DNA from: Aphrophora alni
Lineage: Eukaryota > Arthropoda > Insecta > Hemiptera > Aphrophoridae
Length of the DNA stretch: 64,000 nucleotides
Reading direction: 5' to 3'
Assembly: GCA_963513935.1 (NCBI GenBank)
Contig: OY740773.1
Span: 102,967,291-103,031,290 of the forward strand
Part shown: in pieces, positions 58,001-59,105 of the stretch
Layout of the letters: each line of letters begins with the position of its first letter
How positions within the stretch are numbered: position 1 is the stretch's first letter
Made by a program: the position numbers and the translations under genes
The notes under the pieces: model-generated
Databases searched by the model: none
What the model saw: the letters and a program-made list of their open reading frames with translations, nothing else
What the model was told of the DNA's origin: nothing

Positions 58001-59105
58001 CCCATATGAAATGAAAGATTGTATGTTATTATTACGTCAGTGCAACGAAGGAAGAAGTCTAAATATAATAGAAAATATGGACATTTTAAAATTTAAGATG
58101 AACAGAGAAAATATTATTTACCAACAAATATATAACCAATCAGAAGTAATGTTCCAAAACTTATAAATGTTAAAGAAATAAGTTATTAACTTCAACAAAA
58201 TAAATAACCCTAGAGGTGGAGTTTGGTGGTAAGGGTTGTGGCAAATATGTATATATAGATGTCTTCTTAACAGACAAATCCAGTATTAAATTAAGTCTAG
58301 AAGATGGAGTAACTCCGAAACATGTCAAAAAATATAAATAATAAGAAAATGCTAGGCTCGGCAAAATATTAGTTATGTAGATCCTAGTAGATATAATTAT
58401 TATAATAATGTTTAGGTTAGGTTAGGTTAGATTTTACATTCTCCTCAAATTTTAAAATAATCATAGCAGTAGATCCTTAAAATATCTACAGTCTTCAACA
58501 ATTTCCAAATGCTTTTACAAGTGGCAGATAATAGTAATCAATTTAAAGTAGAGTGTAAAAAAATGTTAATAGATTACAATATCGAAATGAAACAATGGAA
58601 TGTAAAGGTCTACAGTACATTAATGTGTATATATGTTTGCTCGGATCATCTGTGTATTTTTTACCATGCGTCTGTAATACATTTAATATTTATTTCAGTA
58701 TAGTTTATTAATATAGGATACTGCATGTAGTATTTCAGACTGTAAGATTGTTGGCAAGCTTATAATAGAAAATGCATGTATTTATTTCACGAAAAATAAA
58801 GGCAAAAACTGCTTCATGTTTTATAATATTGATTAAATTCTTCACTTATACTGGATTTGACAATTCACAAACACACGCTATATCTAATAATGTGTATTGT
58901 TATTACAGATTATATTAGAACATTTACATGGGATAAAAAATTGGAAACTATGGTTAAGAAAAGTGGACTCCTCGGAGGTCAGGGAAAGCTTCCCACTATT
59001 GTATCGCCGGATGAATACAGGGACAGATTCATTGCGGCAATGCATCGATATTTCTTACCTGTACCAGACAGATGGATTGGGCTTGGTAAAGGTTTAGACT
59101 TTTGA
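375..59105 (+). CDS. Pikfyve: PIKfyve/Fab1 phosphatidylinositol-3-phosphate 5-kinase, 20 exons, 5' end outside window
   Basis: This kinase phosphorylates PI3P on endosomes to make PI(3,5)P2, acting in a complex with Vac14 and Fig4; that role is known for the family. The joined exons (375-536, 4294-4492, 5487-5757, 9038-9813, 11397-11567, 15715-15998, 17964-18207, 21732-21913, 23396-23577, 26767-26892, 30229-30434, 31792-32233, 37511-37617, 38370-38548, 43605-43715, 48087-48273, 51274-51454, 52717-53031, 54640-54801, 58909-59105) total 4,684 nt with every junction in phase. In this 1,560-residue partial product the CCT-like domain covers roughly residues 1-260, an acidic variable insert 260-460, the CHK/Cys-rich region 465-830, a low-complexity linker 830-1275 and the kinase 1276-1560. 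Human PIKfyve is about 2,100 residues, so the missing N-terminus should hold FYVE and DEP. No frameshift or internal stop was seen, so the gene looks functional. Introns run from about 0.75 to 5.3 kb and are full of transposon remnants. Confidence 0.96.
891..1184 (+). mobile_element. Foldback element A with 61-bp inverted arms and a hammerhead-like motif
   Basis: The arms 891-951 and 1124-1184 are inverted complements with two mismatches seen. The right part contains a near-canonical hammerhead ribozyme motif (1091-1148). The left arm holds only the inverse of its 3' half. The layout resembles tails of Penelope-like elements, which carry hammerheads and often insert with inverted terminal copies; that assignment is inferred. 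Confidence 0.75.
1091..1148 (+). ncRNA. Candidate type I hammerhead ribozyme (element A)
   Basis: Core CTGACGA is at 1101-1107. Stem II is GCCGA (1109-1113) with TCGGC (1120-1124) and a 6-nt loop. GAAA is at 1125-1128. Stem III is the self-complementary CAGCGCTG (1129-1136). U1137-A1138 form the NUH cleavage position. Stem I pairs GGC (1098-1100) with GCC (1139-1141), then a 3x3 internal loop, then TAGT (1091-1094) with ACTA (1145-1148). One extra A (1108) lies between the core and stem II, a departure from the textbook core. Confidence 0.65.
1270..2030 (-). pseudogene. LINE fragment: RNase H and C-terminal region
   Basis: Read on the minus strand with several frame changes. It holds a YTD...SDSEAATQ RNase H-like core, repeated Thr/Asn residues, then SFSLYTEHDSLAAQLQRINI and CTICREPN, which match the (G/E)HD-C/S-L-A-x-L-x-R-I...C-x-x-C end of RNase H-bearing insect LINEs. 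It has stops and frameshifts, so it is dead. Confidence 0.7.
2452..2918. mobile_element. TTAA-flanked MITE 1 (piggyBac-type), 467 bp
   Basis: Flanked by TTAA at 2448-2451 and 2919-2922. The terminal inverted repeats are CCTTCGAACGCTCGCGTC (2452-2469) and its near complement GACGTGAGCGCTCGAAGG (2901-2918), 16 of 18 matching. No coding capacity was seen. TTAA target duplication points to a piggyBac-superfamily transposase supplied in trans. Confidence 0.8.
3240..3560 (-). pseudogene. Mariner-family transposase fragment
   Basis: Minus-strand translation with frame changes gives HRDKNQSMEWGHINFQTKPF, then a stretch matching mariner V-FWD-K-GVLLVDFMEHGTTIN-VY. This is the middle of a Tc1/mariner transposase. 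Stops and shifts make it non-functional. 2923-3239 shows nothing else recognisable. Confidence 0.65.
3561..4293. other. Intronic sequence, mostly unrecognised
   Basis: It may include more of the decayed mariner remnant just before it, but no motif could be pinned down. Open frames here are short and AT-biased. It ends in the exon b acceptor. Confidence 0.4.
4294..4492 (+). CDS. Pikfyve: Pikfyve exon b: start of the CCT (TCP-1/cpn60-like) domain
   Basis: It follows an acceptor ending in tttgtag and is closed by a GTATAC donor after ATG CAG. The translation contains YVQLKKVSGGIRSDS, GVVCCKNLAHRAM and PRILLLSCAIVYQR, which are conserved in Fab1/PIKfyve. The first base completes the split Lys codon. 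It ends in phase 0 at residue 120 of the partial product. Confidence 0.95.
4735..5150. repeat. Dispersed repeat, copy 1 (second copy at 29395-29900)
   Basis: It shares with 29395-29900 the segments TGTGGACCGATTTTGAT..., ATATTTTCACC/GGTC...AACTTTGTTTTT and CTCAAAATTGGCTCT in the same order and orientation. No protein was recognised. A poly-T run lies at about 4833-4850. Confidence 0.5.
5487..5757 (+). CDS. Pikfyve: Pikfyve exon c: CCT domain core
   Basis: The acceptor is tttaag and the donor GTAAGT. The frame reads EQEYLRHVVARIAALEPDLV, then VQKNVSRLAQESLLKLGITL and VLERVARVTKADI, then LGTCKYFYVKTF. This is the apical-like part of the CCT domain, used in the family for binding the Vac14/Fig4 scaffold. 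The exon starts upstream of the first Met in this frame. It ends in phase 1. Confidence 0.95.
5758..7978. other. Long intronic stretch, mostly unrecognised, with a poly-A run
   Basis: It contains an A-run at about 6080-6105 and AT-rich sequence. No protein similarity or inverted repeat was identified. The part after about 7700 may be the 5' end of the hAT remnant that follows. Confidence 0.4.
7979..8625 (+). pseudogene. hAT-superfamily transposase remnant (GTF2IRD2/ZBED-like), 3' part
   Basis: Three frames must be joined: YSQLLQNLITEFNNRFEDF...LQIELIDLQSD (to 8160), LTFYTQYFKSLENYPELKKH (about 8175-8235) and CGSTYLCEQMFSVMKINKNK (8258-8320) followed by HLQSILKI. This is the hAT dimerisation end (GSTY-CEQ-FS-MK-NK). 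Two frameshifts lie near 8160 and 8265. The 3' end GAGTTTGACACCTCT (8609-8623) resembles the hAT terminal repeat. No left end was found. Confidence 0.8.
8626..9037. other. Intronic stretch, nothing recognised
   Basis: AT-rich sequence ending in the exon d acceptor. No motif was found. Confidence 0.5.
9038..9813 (+). CDS. Pikfyve: Pikfyve exon d: end of CCT domain plus long variable insert
   Basis: The longest exon of the window (776 nt). The acceptor is ctttcag and the donor GTTAGT. The first third is conserved (IPKTLMFLEGCSSPHLGCTV, LLRGAPTSELAKLKRVASWL, LERSFLMDEFANPPTV). The rest, about 190 residues, is Ser/Asp/Glu/Lys-rich with no recognised fold, followed by a conserved tail, LSVSPFLK, shortly before the donor. 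The variable insert matches in position, but not in sequence, the insert of vertebrate PIKfyve. Confidence 0.95.
9970..10093 (-). mobile_element. Foldback element B, perfect 41-bp arms, hammerhead-like spacer
   Basis: The arms 9970-10010 and 10053-10093 are exact inverted complements. The 42-bp spacer read on the minus strand contains TTGAAAA, GCC/GGC and CATATG-TC, the same core as element C at 60.5 kb, but with GCAA in place of GAAA. Outside the left arm the TTGATGGAATTCCATGA stretch is also shared with C. Confidence 0.7.
10094..10617. other. Intronic stretch, nothing recognised
   Basis: AT-rich sequence with a poly-A run near 10345-10358. Confidence 0.45.
10618..11180. mobile_element. Possible DNA-transposon MITE (ends similar to GGC-TACACTA...)
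   Basis: The left end (ACCGGGCGTACACTACATC) and the inverse of the right end (GGCTGCATTCACACTATGTC) show partial complementarity, both followed by AACAA. No clear target duplication was found. GC content inside is higher than in the flanks. Confidence 0.35.
11397..11567 (+). CDS. Pikfyve: Pikfyve exon e: start of CHK-homology region
   Basis: It runs from a tattttag acceptor to a GTATGT donor and is exactly 57 codons in phase 0. The translation FCVPYLETESGRNCRLRQYF followed by PKEVYWSAQL is the conserved family block F-x-x-P-(FY)-L...R-x-YFP-x-x-VYWS. It ends with NGTV, equivalent to the NGSI just before the linker in the human protein. Confidence 0.94.
11807..11919. repeat. Near-perfect 113-bp palindrome centred on ACGCGT
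   Basis: Left half 11807-11863 and right half 11864-11919 are inverted complements with about one indel and a few mismatches and no spacer. The centre is AAACGCGTTT. The right flank (GTGTTCAAGTTTTATTTTAT) is shared with the inverted repeat at 37863-37993, so both belong to one foldback family. Confidence 0.75.
14119..14162. repeat. (AT)n microsatellite
   Basis: About 20 uninterrupted AT units. Confidence 0.95.
14255..14450. other. GC-rich island inside AT-rich intron
   Basis: Composition changes sharply (many CG, CTCG and GCCC words). An open frame of 66 codons exists on the minus strand, but it has no recognisable similarity. It is likely part of a mobile element not otherwise identified. 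Confidence 0.4.
15715..15998 (+). CDS. Pikfyve: Pikfyve exon f: CHK-homology region
   Basis: The acceptor is ttttttgcag. The frame contains LLANFRAVGGRLQL, then LDPSKHQRLAVLFCSYSSVS and NAPAFCVNPW, all conserved in PIKfyve. The donor GTTAGT splits the Trp codon TG|G, which the next exon completes. An open frame continues past the donor but loses family similarity there. Confidence 0.94.
16200..16640 (-). pseudogene. Mariner transposase C-terminal fragment
   Basis: Minus-strand frame 16214-16501 reads ILFLHDNAWLHKANLTMSDL, then INHPPYKPVLALSDNFLFLH, then QRFDDDDKLKNSITG and ends GNYVEK. HDNA and PPY-P-LA-SD are the second and third catalytic Asp motifs of mariner. Upstream (16500-16640) the GTTVTADSYYKTLRYFKRAI part is in other frames with a stop, so it is inactive. 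Confidence 0.85.
16849..17200 (-). pseudogene. Penelope-like element reverse transcriptase fragment
   Basis: The minus-strand frame reads LRGLPKVHKQNIPIWPLVNL, then MSTPAYRLAKKLNKIIKSEV. This is the Penelope RT block LPK-HK-N-PLRPIVS...TPxYxLAK-L. The frame stays open from about 17190 to 16849. Both flanks are unrelated, so it is a truncated insertion. Confidence 0.75.
17300..17590 (+). pseudogene. Pogo/Tigger element fragment, second copy
   Basis: Nucleotide similarity to 28730-28960, in the same orientation: both contain GAATGGAAAACCAG, CTATTGTCTAGTCCAGTC and CCAGTCCGAGTTT. It lacks terminal repeats. Confidence 0.65.
17591..17963. other. Intronic stretch, nothing recognised
   Basis: AT-rich sequence ending in the exon g acceptor. 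Confidence 0.45.
17964..18207 (+). CDS. Pikfyve: Pikfyve exon g: Cys-rich CHK segment
   Basis: The acceptor is ggttacag and the donor GTGAGT. The frame reads VVHMDFYGRNDIPLGAFLER, then YCFRTTYVCPSEDCDTPMLS, HIRRFVHDGGAVHISLKEIE and SWCPQCNL. The paired Cys motifs (CPSEDCDTP, CPQC) are the conserved metal-binding-like Cys cluster of the family. Confidence 0.95.
18290..18612 (+). pseudogene. Non-LTR retrotransposon (jockey-like) ORF tail
   Basis: Plus-strand frame 18415-18600 reads KLFNRLPENIKNKGSIESKS, then LLMRYLIKKYILLG. The (V/L)FN-LP-xIKN...KxxLxxYLL motif is the C-terminal end of jockey-type reverse transcriptases. Upstream sequence is degraded. Confidence 0.55.
18698..19386. mobile_element. 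TTAA-flanked MITE 2 (piggyBac-type), 689 bp
   Basis: TTAA at 18694-18697 and 19387-19390. Perfect 15-bp terminal inverted repeats: CACTTTGAAGCCTAA (18698-18712) and its complement (19372-19386). No transposase frame was seen. A divergent relative begins at 31510. Confidence 0.85.
19395..19576 (+). repeat. Foldback family F, copy 1
   Basis: Contains TATGGTTTAATCGGACATTTACC and its partial inverse at 19539-19567. Between them, TTTGATAAC...GAGTTAATTTATACTCATGAAAC parallels the 30.8 and 45.3 kb copies. GAGT/ACTC could form a stem before GAAAC. Confidence 0.55.
19640..19900. repeat. Dispersed repeat K, copy 1 (inverted copy at 29960-30160)
   Basis: It shares AAAACCAAATAAAAACCAAT (here) with its complement at 30025-30065, with similar flanks including ATCTGT(A/G)... 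and AGCTCCATTT. No coding similarity. Confidence 0.5.
20220..20420 (+). mobile_element. tRNA-derived SINE candidate, copy 1
   Basis: TTGGGTTGGATCCCTCTCT is a degraded B-box-like segment. The body from TTGTAGCCTTGGGTT through CCCTGATGTTATTAGTGTATTC matches the minus-strand SINE at 59965-60240. The head is poorly preserved. Confidence 0.5.
20421..21731. other. Intronic stretch with a GC-richer segment at 20570-20830
   Basis: The GC-richer part (ACCTCTGTTGGTGGACC... to ...CCCCCTCGGC) suggests an unrecognised inserted element. The rest is AT-rich and empty of recognised motifs. Confidence 0.35.
21732..21913 (+). CDS. Pikfyve: Pikfyve exon h: CHK-homology region
   Basis: It begins after ttttag and ends at a GTAAGT donor inside a Gln codon. 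It encodes VSPIMPMSPDTWSLSFAKYL, then ELRCHGSIYS, then CKHSLHQDCCQFFGYKNLVA. The SFAKYLELR(F/C) block and the His-rich HSLHQD segment are family signatures. Confidence 0.94.
22310..22680. repeat. Dispersed repeat related to 26250-26360
   Basis: TATTATGTTTAGATTTT(TT/GT)ATGGATA(A/G)GAGA and CCTTGGAAA(T/G)TGGCCT occur here and near 26270-26330 in the same order and orientation. Its right part (ATGAACAATTCAATTA) resembles family F. The rest of the intron (21914-22309 and 22681-23395) shows only a short F-like piece at 23040-23110. Confidence 0.5.
23396..23577 (+). CDS. Pikfyve: Pikfyve exon i: end of CHK region and helical segment
   Basis: The acceptor is tttgcag and the donor GTATGA. The translation YTKIAVWEISLPPLMLVTQR corresponds to the human SPIRLLEVCVPLPKI block, followed by a predicted helical stretch (SILEEVKKWSLNGYEVFSAI). 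It starts by completing the split Gln codon and ends in phase 1. Confidence 0.92.
23590..24470 (-). pseudogene. Mariner-family transposase, decayed over most of its length
   Basis: Minus-strand reading with many frame changes gives FDEGLGMKRVITKFVPLLLS, VNNDSHFLNQVSQEMKH, YDSETIAPNRS, YYMDYLHHDNIPFAG and LKWDHFKR. These follow the mariner order: conserved LGMKRV-KFVP-LL, GYDPETK, HHDNAPAH, C-terminus. Confidence 0.7.
24770..25270 (-). pseudogene. LINE ORF1-like (Gag-like) fragment
   Basis: The minus-strand frame 24788-25159 encodes a basic/Ser-rich N-part (GGGIRGREKRNLSQES) and EKEVMTYRDILSIKMAIMLE at the C-part. A further upstream segment (EEELSRQKLQESGEECDSSK) is in another frame. It resembles ORF1 proteins of insect retroelements. 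The exact family is uncertain. Confidence 0.4.
25740..25860 (+). ncRNA. Decayed hammerhead-like motif E (relative of element A)
   Basis: CTTACGA (25795-25801) replaces CTGACGA. GAAA is at 25819-25822, then CAGCTCTA and UA. Stem I GAAAACAC (25787-25794) pairs with GTATTTTC (25833-25840) at 7 of 8 positions, with sequence different from A. The upstream words GTTGTGTT and GTTAGTGTT are also shared with A. The core change would abolish cleavage. Confidence 0.45.
25950..26110 (+). pseudogene. LINE C-terminal fragment (zinc-knuckle-like)
   Basis: The plus frame reads MMGYLVTEEYLNRFGSSNSP, then LCVGGCIEFESLLHIILKCE. It matches the G-H/Y-LxxYL-RF...SP-C-C...E-xEHxLxxC end of RNase H-bearing LINEs. 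Confidence 0.6.
26272..26357. repeat. Short hairpin with about 35-bp arms
   Basis: TATGTTTAGATTTTGTATGG and its complement flank a short loop; the arms extend through GATA(G/A)GAGA and CACAGGCC. The left arm is the dispersed repeat also present at 22420. Confidence 0.65.
26767..26892 (+). CDS. Pikfyve: Pikfyve exon j: helical linker, tandem (NAGNAG) acceptor
   Basis: It encodes GVPALKLQLQKEQAVFKSLV and EEIQVRLTSPTLENKSFFP. The acceptor reads TAGCAG: splicing after CAG gives E-G-V-P, and splicing after TAG adds one Ala (E-A-G-V-P); both stay in frame. The downstream site at 26767 is given here. The donor is GTATTT. Confidence 0.88.
26971..27154 (+). mobile_element. Foldback element D: 85-bp arms, 14-nt loop, hammerhead-like core
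   Basis: Arms 26971-27055 and 27070-27154 are inverted complements with one mismatch seen. The right arm and loop contain CTGATGA (27068-27074), GCC-GCAA-GGC (27076-27085, a GNRA tetraloop), GAAA (27086-27089), CAATTG (27090-27095) and UA. No stem I pairing is possible next to the core. It lies 79 bp after exon j. Confidence 0.8.
27296..27560 (-). pseudogene. Mariner-family transposase fragment
   Basis: The minus strand reads DNAPSHPALPVKQFLADKHI, then TTFEHLPYSPNLATSNF. These are the DNAPSH and PYSPDLA-SDF motifs, with the third Asp changed to Asn twice. Stops follow. Confidence 0.75.
27561..28628. other. Intronic stretch, nothing recognised
   Basis: AT-rich sequence with a T-run near 28457-28468. 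Confidence 0.4.
28629..29355 (+). mobile_element. Pogo/Tigger element with TA duplications, internally deleted
   Basis: TA at 28627-28628 and 29356-29357. The ends CAGTGAAACGTCACTAATTC and CAGTGGACCCTCCCTAATTC (complement of the right end) agree at most positions. Inside, the plus strand encodes KLKVIKVVNVGDKKKCDTAK and QFGISFNILSTIFKN, the CENP-B/pogo-type helix-turn-helix. No DDE domain is present. Confidence 0.75.
29395..29900. repeat. Dispersed repeat, copy 2 (see 4735-5150)
   Basis: It shares ordered segments with the first copy, including CTCAAAATTGGCTCT. No protein was recognised. Confidence 0.5.
29960..30160. repeat. Dispersed repeat K, copy 2 (inverted relative to 19640-19900)
   Basis: ATTGGTTTTTATTTGGTTTT is shared with the complement of copy 1. 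Confidence 0.5.
30229..30434 (+). CDS. Pikfyve: Pikfyve exon k: coiled-coil-like linker
   Basis: The acceptor is cttttccag and the donor GTAAGG after GAA GGG. It reads DSVTISLWQLEDSLVLLKRH, then VAEAVAKWNITLAELET, then a Lys/Glu-rich tail (KKREEKNKKSQ). This corresponds to the human segment in which LCEVLQAWN precedes a Lys-rich stretch. Confidence 0.92.
30790..31460 (-). repeat. Foldback family F, copies 2 and 3 (inverted pair)
   Basis: About 30790-31010 is a minus-oriented copy (TTTATTAAGACATTTGCCATC, then GAGTATAAATCAACTC). About 31370-31460 is a plus-oriented end (ACACAAATGATGGTAAATGTC). The GAGT...ACTC pair and TTGATAAC word match the 45.3 kb copy. Confidence 0.6.
31510..31690. mobile_element. 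Truncated relative of TTAA MITE 2
   Basis: TTAA (31506-31509) followed by CACTTTCAAGCCTA. It aligns with the inverse of the right end of the 18698-19386 element (GCCTGA...GCATATAATTG). No opposite end was found. Confidence 0.6.
31792..32233 (+). CDS. Pikfyve: Pikfyve exon l: acidic, presumably disordered linker
   Basis: It encodes about 147 residues rich in Glu, Asp and Ser (for example LEVDVEESSDLVYCQDS and DMNESEQQENAVKNSESGE). It is assigned to the gene by an acceptor (ttttattttag), a GTAAGA donor and correct phase on both sides. Sequence conservation is weak, as expected for the linker before the kinase domain. Confidence 0.88.
32652..33557. mobile_element. Pogo-type MITE, 906 bp, TA-flanked
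   Basis: TA duplications at 32650-32651 and 33558-33559. Perfect 13-bp ends CAGTGAAACTTCC / GGAAGTTTCACTG. Subterminal repeats of an (A)GAAGTGTCCG-type word occur at both ends (GAGAAGTGTCTGTT near 32708; TTAGAAGTGTCCG twice near 33510-33540). No coding region. Confidence 0.85.
33770..34290 (-). pseudogene. Jockey-type LINE reverse transcriptase fragment
   Basis: The minus strand reads AKFLGLLIDNKLIWSGQINQ (RT motif FLG-xID-xLxW), then LNYGILE and YTAKKAITLLARFTKF and NLGFLHFQVIYL. This is the C-terminal part of the RT domain. It contains a few stops. Confidence 0.75.
34291..36895. other. Long intronic stretch, nothing firmly recognised
   Basis: AT-rich sequence with short open frames of low complexity. 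The start (to about 34400) may belong to the LINE fragment. No inverted repeat or known domain was identified in the rest. Confidence 0.4.
36896..37450 (-). pseudogene. Penelope-like element GIY-YIG endonuclease fragment
   Basis: The minus strand reads SLSKLRPKNSDVDSKNIVYN, then LPCQCRLSYEGQTSRPFKNG, then after a frameshift near 37233 TGVVNRSKLAQHVITNHHTI. KNIVYNLPCQC...SYEGQTSR is the Penelope GIY-YIG signature (IVY and YEG replace GIY and YIG). The downstream VNRSKLAQH matches the domain's tail. It ends about 60-80 bp before exon m. Confidence 0.8.
37511..37617 (+). CDS. Pikfyve: Pikfyve exon m: short linker exon
   Basis: A 107-nt exon after an acceptor ending in gtaag, with donor GTTAGT. 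It reads EPAGVVVKSQPSDKISVKTI, then LSQLLPIAPTSTPIQ. The VKTILSQLLP motif corresponds to the human MKAIFANLLPG segment. A Penelope-like endonuclease fragment ends about 80 bp upstream. Confidence 0.86.
37863..37993. mobile_element. Foldback element H, 22-bp arms
   Basis: ATAGAATAAAACTTGAACAC... (37863-37884) and its complement (37972-37993) flank a spacer. On the minus strand the spacer has CTGAAGA (37922-37928) and GAC-TTT-GTC, but no GAAA. The flank AAGTCAAACTCAATATTT is shared with the palindrome at 11.8 kb. Confidence 0.6.
38370..38548 (+). CDS. Pikfyve: Pikfyve exon n: conserved SSIIAYAL block
   Basis: The acceptor is ttgttttag and the donor GTATGT. The frame reads CPMSPQEHHCLPLSMSVPVV, then VYDSELSSIIAYALGSNEYR. 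The PSSIIA(Y/F)AL...EYR block is one of the strongest conserved motifs of Fab1/PIKfyve outside the kinase. It ends in phase 2. Confidence 0.95.
38750..38995. repeat. Imperfect tandem duplication, about 160-bp unit
   Basis: GCACAAATAAA(G)TTA(A)GCACTAT and AATTCTCAAACAAAACAACA each occur twice at about 160-bp spacing (38750-38840 and 38908-38998). Confidence 0.7.
39244..39930 (-). pseudogene. Tigger/pogo transposase C-terminal remnant with one end
   Basis: The minus strand reads LLSIEWLDCDANEPGFERLA, then DQEIADKARGTKKEQSVSEE, a stop, then LTNEVALKHINGLFQYLEKQ and RIKRHYSTEQRTMFDFF. This is the C-terminus of Tigger/jerky-type transposases. A TA followed by CAGAATACTCTCTATTATCT (39244) resembles the Tigger terminal repeat. 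Confidence 0.75.
39950..41839. other. Long intronic stretch, nothing recognised
   Basis: The open frame 41439-41819 has no recognised similarity and AT-driven composition. A short GC-richer segment lies at 40655-40780. Confidence 0.4.
41840..42190 (+). pseudogene. RNase H-bearing LINE fragment (same family as 60650-61540)
   Basis: It shares TCCTTGGTTAAGGACATTCT and the following order of segments (AGTATCATT..., CCAGTAG-AG-AAGA--GGACAG) with the 60.7 kb copy. The translated piece SKNSLVKDILGF matches its RNase H stretch. Confidence 0.65.
42293..42994. mobile_element. TTAA-flanked MITE 3 with CGATCGGACCGA subterminal repeats, 702 bp
   Basis: TTAA at 42289-42292 and 42995-42998. Perfect 13-bp ends CACGTTAGCTGCC. 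Two subterminal CGATCGGACCGA words lie in the left half (near 42451 and 42512) and three inverted TCGGTCCGAT words in the right half (near 42712, 42914, 42961). No transposase frame. Confidence 0.88.
43605..43715 (+). CDS. Pikfyve: Pikfyve exon o: short Ser-rich linker
   Basis: A 111-nt exon, acceptor ttttctcag, encoding SPIAKRKSGGSDSSRENSTD and GKPGMLSFLRSATV. The GMLSF(L/F)R motif is also present in the human linker (GMLSFFRG). Two overlapping GT pairs lie at the 3' edge (acaGTGTAAG); the GTAAGC donor after 43715 keeps phase with the next exon. Confidence 0.9.
43716..45289. other. Intronic stretch, nothing firmly recognised
   Basis: No domain or paired repeat was identified. The open frame 44925-45161 has no similarity. 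Confidence 0.4.
45290..45720 (+). mobile_element. Foldback family F, copies 4 and 5 as inverted arms
   Basis: About 45338-45420 and the inverse of about 45640-45720 match (TTGATTTATAC-CTTGAAACGT, GTATTTGTTTTTA). A TTGATAAC...GAAACG-TGTGTA arrangement is hammerhead-reminiscent, but stem I and stem III are not convincing. The upstream segment 45235-45300 matches the inverse of 30945-31010. Confidence 0.6.
45721..48086. other. Long intronic stretch, nothing recognised
   Basis: AT-rich sequence. No motif was found apart from a T-run near 46011-46024. Confidence 0.4.
48087..48273 (+). CDS. Pikfyve: Pikfyve exon p: linker before the kinase domain
   Basis: The acceptor is cattgtag and the donor GTAATT. 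It encodes a Ser/Asn/Thr-rich stretch (NSNITTGLSVRSSNEGI), then ETDEGVKVEAETSKGKTNKS. Phase matches the exons on both sides. The next exon begins at the kinase domain. Confidence 0.88.
48742..48783. repeat. (TA)n microsatellite
   Basis: About 20 TA units. Confidence 0.95.
49450..50550 (-). pseudogene. RNase H-bearing LINE fragment
   Basis: The minus strand, with frame changes, reads NLMYGGEVLAATNSDIIQKL (RT C-terminus), VILINSKSVLQTIANNEIPK (RNase H; its Asp is now Asn), ANEMAKKRTPTIQKRQQL and IFHLTTGHDARFNSLERSII with CMLCKFPG (terminal zinc-knuckle-like part). Order and spacing match an insect LINE read continuously. Confidence 0.8.
50551..51273. other. Intronic stretch, nothing recognised
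   Basis: AT-rich sequence ending in the exon q acceptor. Confidence 0.45.
51274..51454 (+). CDS. Pikfyve: Pikfyve exon q: N-lobe of lipid kinase domain
   Basis: The acceptor is atgttacag and the donor GTAAAT. It reads IPFSDVSTTFTVKIYYADEF, then ARLRETIFPAGEEAYIRSLS, then WAARGGKSGSNFAKTK. The ARGGKSG glycine-rich segment is the PIPK phosphate-binding loop. Confidence 0.96.
51455..52507. other. Intronic stretch, nothing recognised
   Basis: Very AT-rich, with no paired repeat or domain. Confidence 0.45.
52508..52636. mobile_element. Foldback element I with CTGAAGATGATG...GAAACATC words
   Basis: AAACACTTTATTT (52508-52520) is inverted at 52624-52636. Plus-strand CTGAAGA (52592-52598) and GAAACATC (52606-52613) are only a few bases apart, and a partial inverse of these words lies on the minus strand of the left arm. 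Stem II appears lost, so ribozyme activity is unlikely. Confidence 0.55.
52717..53031 (+). CDS. Pikfyve: Pikfyve exon r: catalytic lysine and central kinase domain
   Basis: The acceptor is ttgttccag and the donor GTAAGT. DDRFILKEMSRTE carries the conserved ATP-binding lysine (RFILK). It is followed by SAPQYFAYMNNCV, LGKIVGVYRV, NLLVMENLFHGRSV, FDLKGSVRNR and VLLDENLI, all canonical PIKfyve kinase motifs. Confidence 0.97.
53124..54096 (+). mobile_element. piggyBac-like non-autonomous element (TTAA MITE 4), 973 bp
   Basis: TTAA at 53120-53123 and 54097-54100. Ends CCCTTAGCACGC (53124-53135) and GCATGCTAAGGG (54085-54096), 11 of 12 matching. Subterminal CGTATGA(T/C)GGGAT words recur at 53134, 53170 and, diverged, 53380. 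A 69-codon frame at 53549 (MANPNDHGFDQFIDEMMNAS) may be the first exon of a piggyBac transposase; the rest is deleted. Confidence 0.85.
54101..54639. other. Intronic stretch, nothing recognised
   Basis: AT-rich sequence before the exon s acceptor. Confidence 0.45.
54640..54801 (+). CDS. Pikfyve: Pikfyve exon s: kinase catalytic segment (DYSLLVG)
   Basis: The acceptor is aatttcag and the donor GTGAGT. The frame reads TCDNPLYMLPHSKTVLMQAI, then HNDTKFLASLSVMDYSLLVG, then KNKELVVGII. MDYSLLVG is the catalytic-loop motif of the phosphatidylinositol phosphate kinases. The split codon at the end becomes the Asp of IIDYIRTFTWDK. Confidence 0.97.
54991..55020. repeat. (AT)n microsatellite
   Basis: About 15 AT units. 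Confidence 0.9.
55130..55500 (-). pseudogene. LINE C-terminal fragment
   Basis: The minus frame 55243-55494 reads SRARMGHIVTQSYLFRFKLA, then ESPLCLECKKEEETLEHILL and QCSI. R-GH...YL-RF...SP-C-C...EHxLxxC is the terminal region of RNase H-bearing LINEs. Sequence before about 55243 continues the 3' tail. Confidence 0.7.
55501..57199. other. Long intronic stretch, nothing recognised
   Basis: AT-rich sequence. The end part (57050-57199) may be upstream mariner sequence. Confidence 0.4.
57200..57560 (+). pseudogene. Mariner transposase fragment
   Basis: The plus strand, with shifts, reads TFYYKTYKRS, AIQNKGEDFLGVMLFYNNTH, FNFHLFLHFKQFLVG and FEEDVEKLVLVYQNRLNTDE. These follow the mariner order from the YYCETL region to the C-terminus. 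The catalytic HDNA is changed to YNNT. Confidence 0.65.
57561..58289. other. Intronic stretch, nothing recognised
   Basis: AT-rich sequence. No domain. Confidence 0.4.
58296..58327 (+). ncRNA. Isolated hammerhead-like motif J
   Basis: CTAGAAGA (58297-58304; CTGAAGA with an extra A), GGAG-TAA-CTCC stem II (58306-58316), GAAA (58317-58320), CATG palindromic stem III (58321-58324) and UC. Stem I pairing is weak. The inserted A in the core makes activity doubtful. Confidence 0.4.
58412..58430 (+). repeat. Interstitial TTAGG array, 3.8 units
   Basis: Three full TTAGG units plus TTAG, the insect telomere repeat sequence. An array this short may be chance or an old insertion scar. Confidence 0.7.
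58909..59105 (+). CDS. Pikfyve: Pikfyve terminal exon: activation loop and C-terminus
   Basis: The acceptor is tattacag. It encodes DYIRTFTWDKKLETMVKKSG, then LLGGQGKLPTIVSPDEYRDR, and ends in GLGKGLDF followed by TGA at 59103-59105. GGQGK-PT-VSP is the activation loop that sets PI3P 5-kinase specificity. The C-terminus is a few residues longer than the vertebrate GLGLNC end. Confidence 0.97.
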
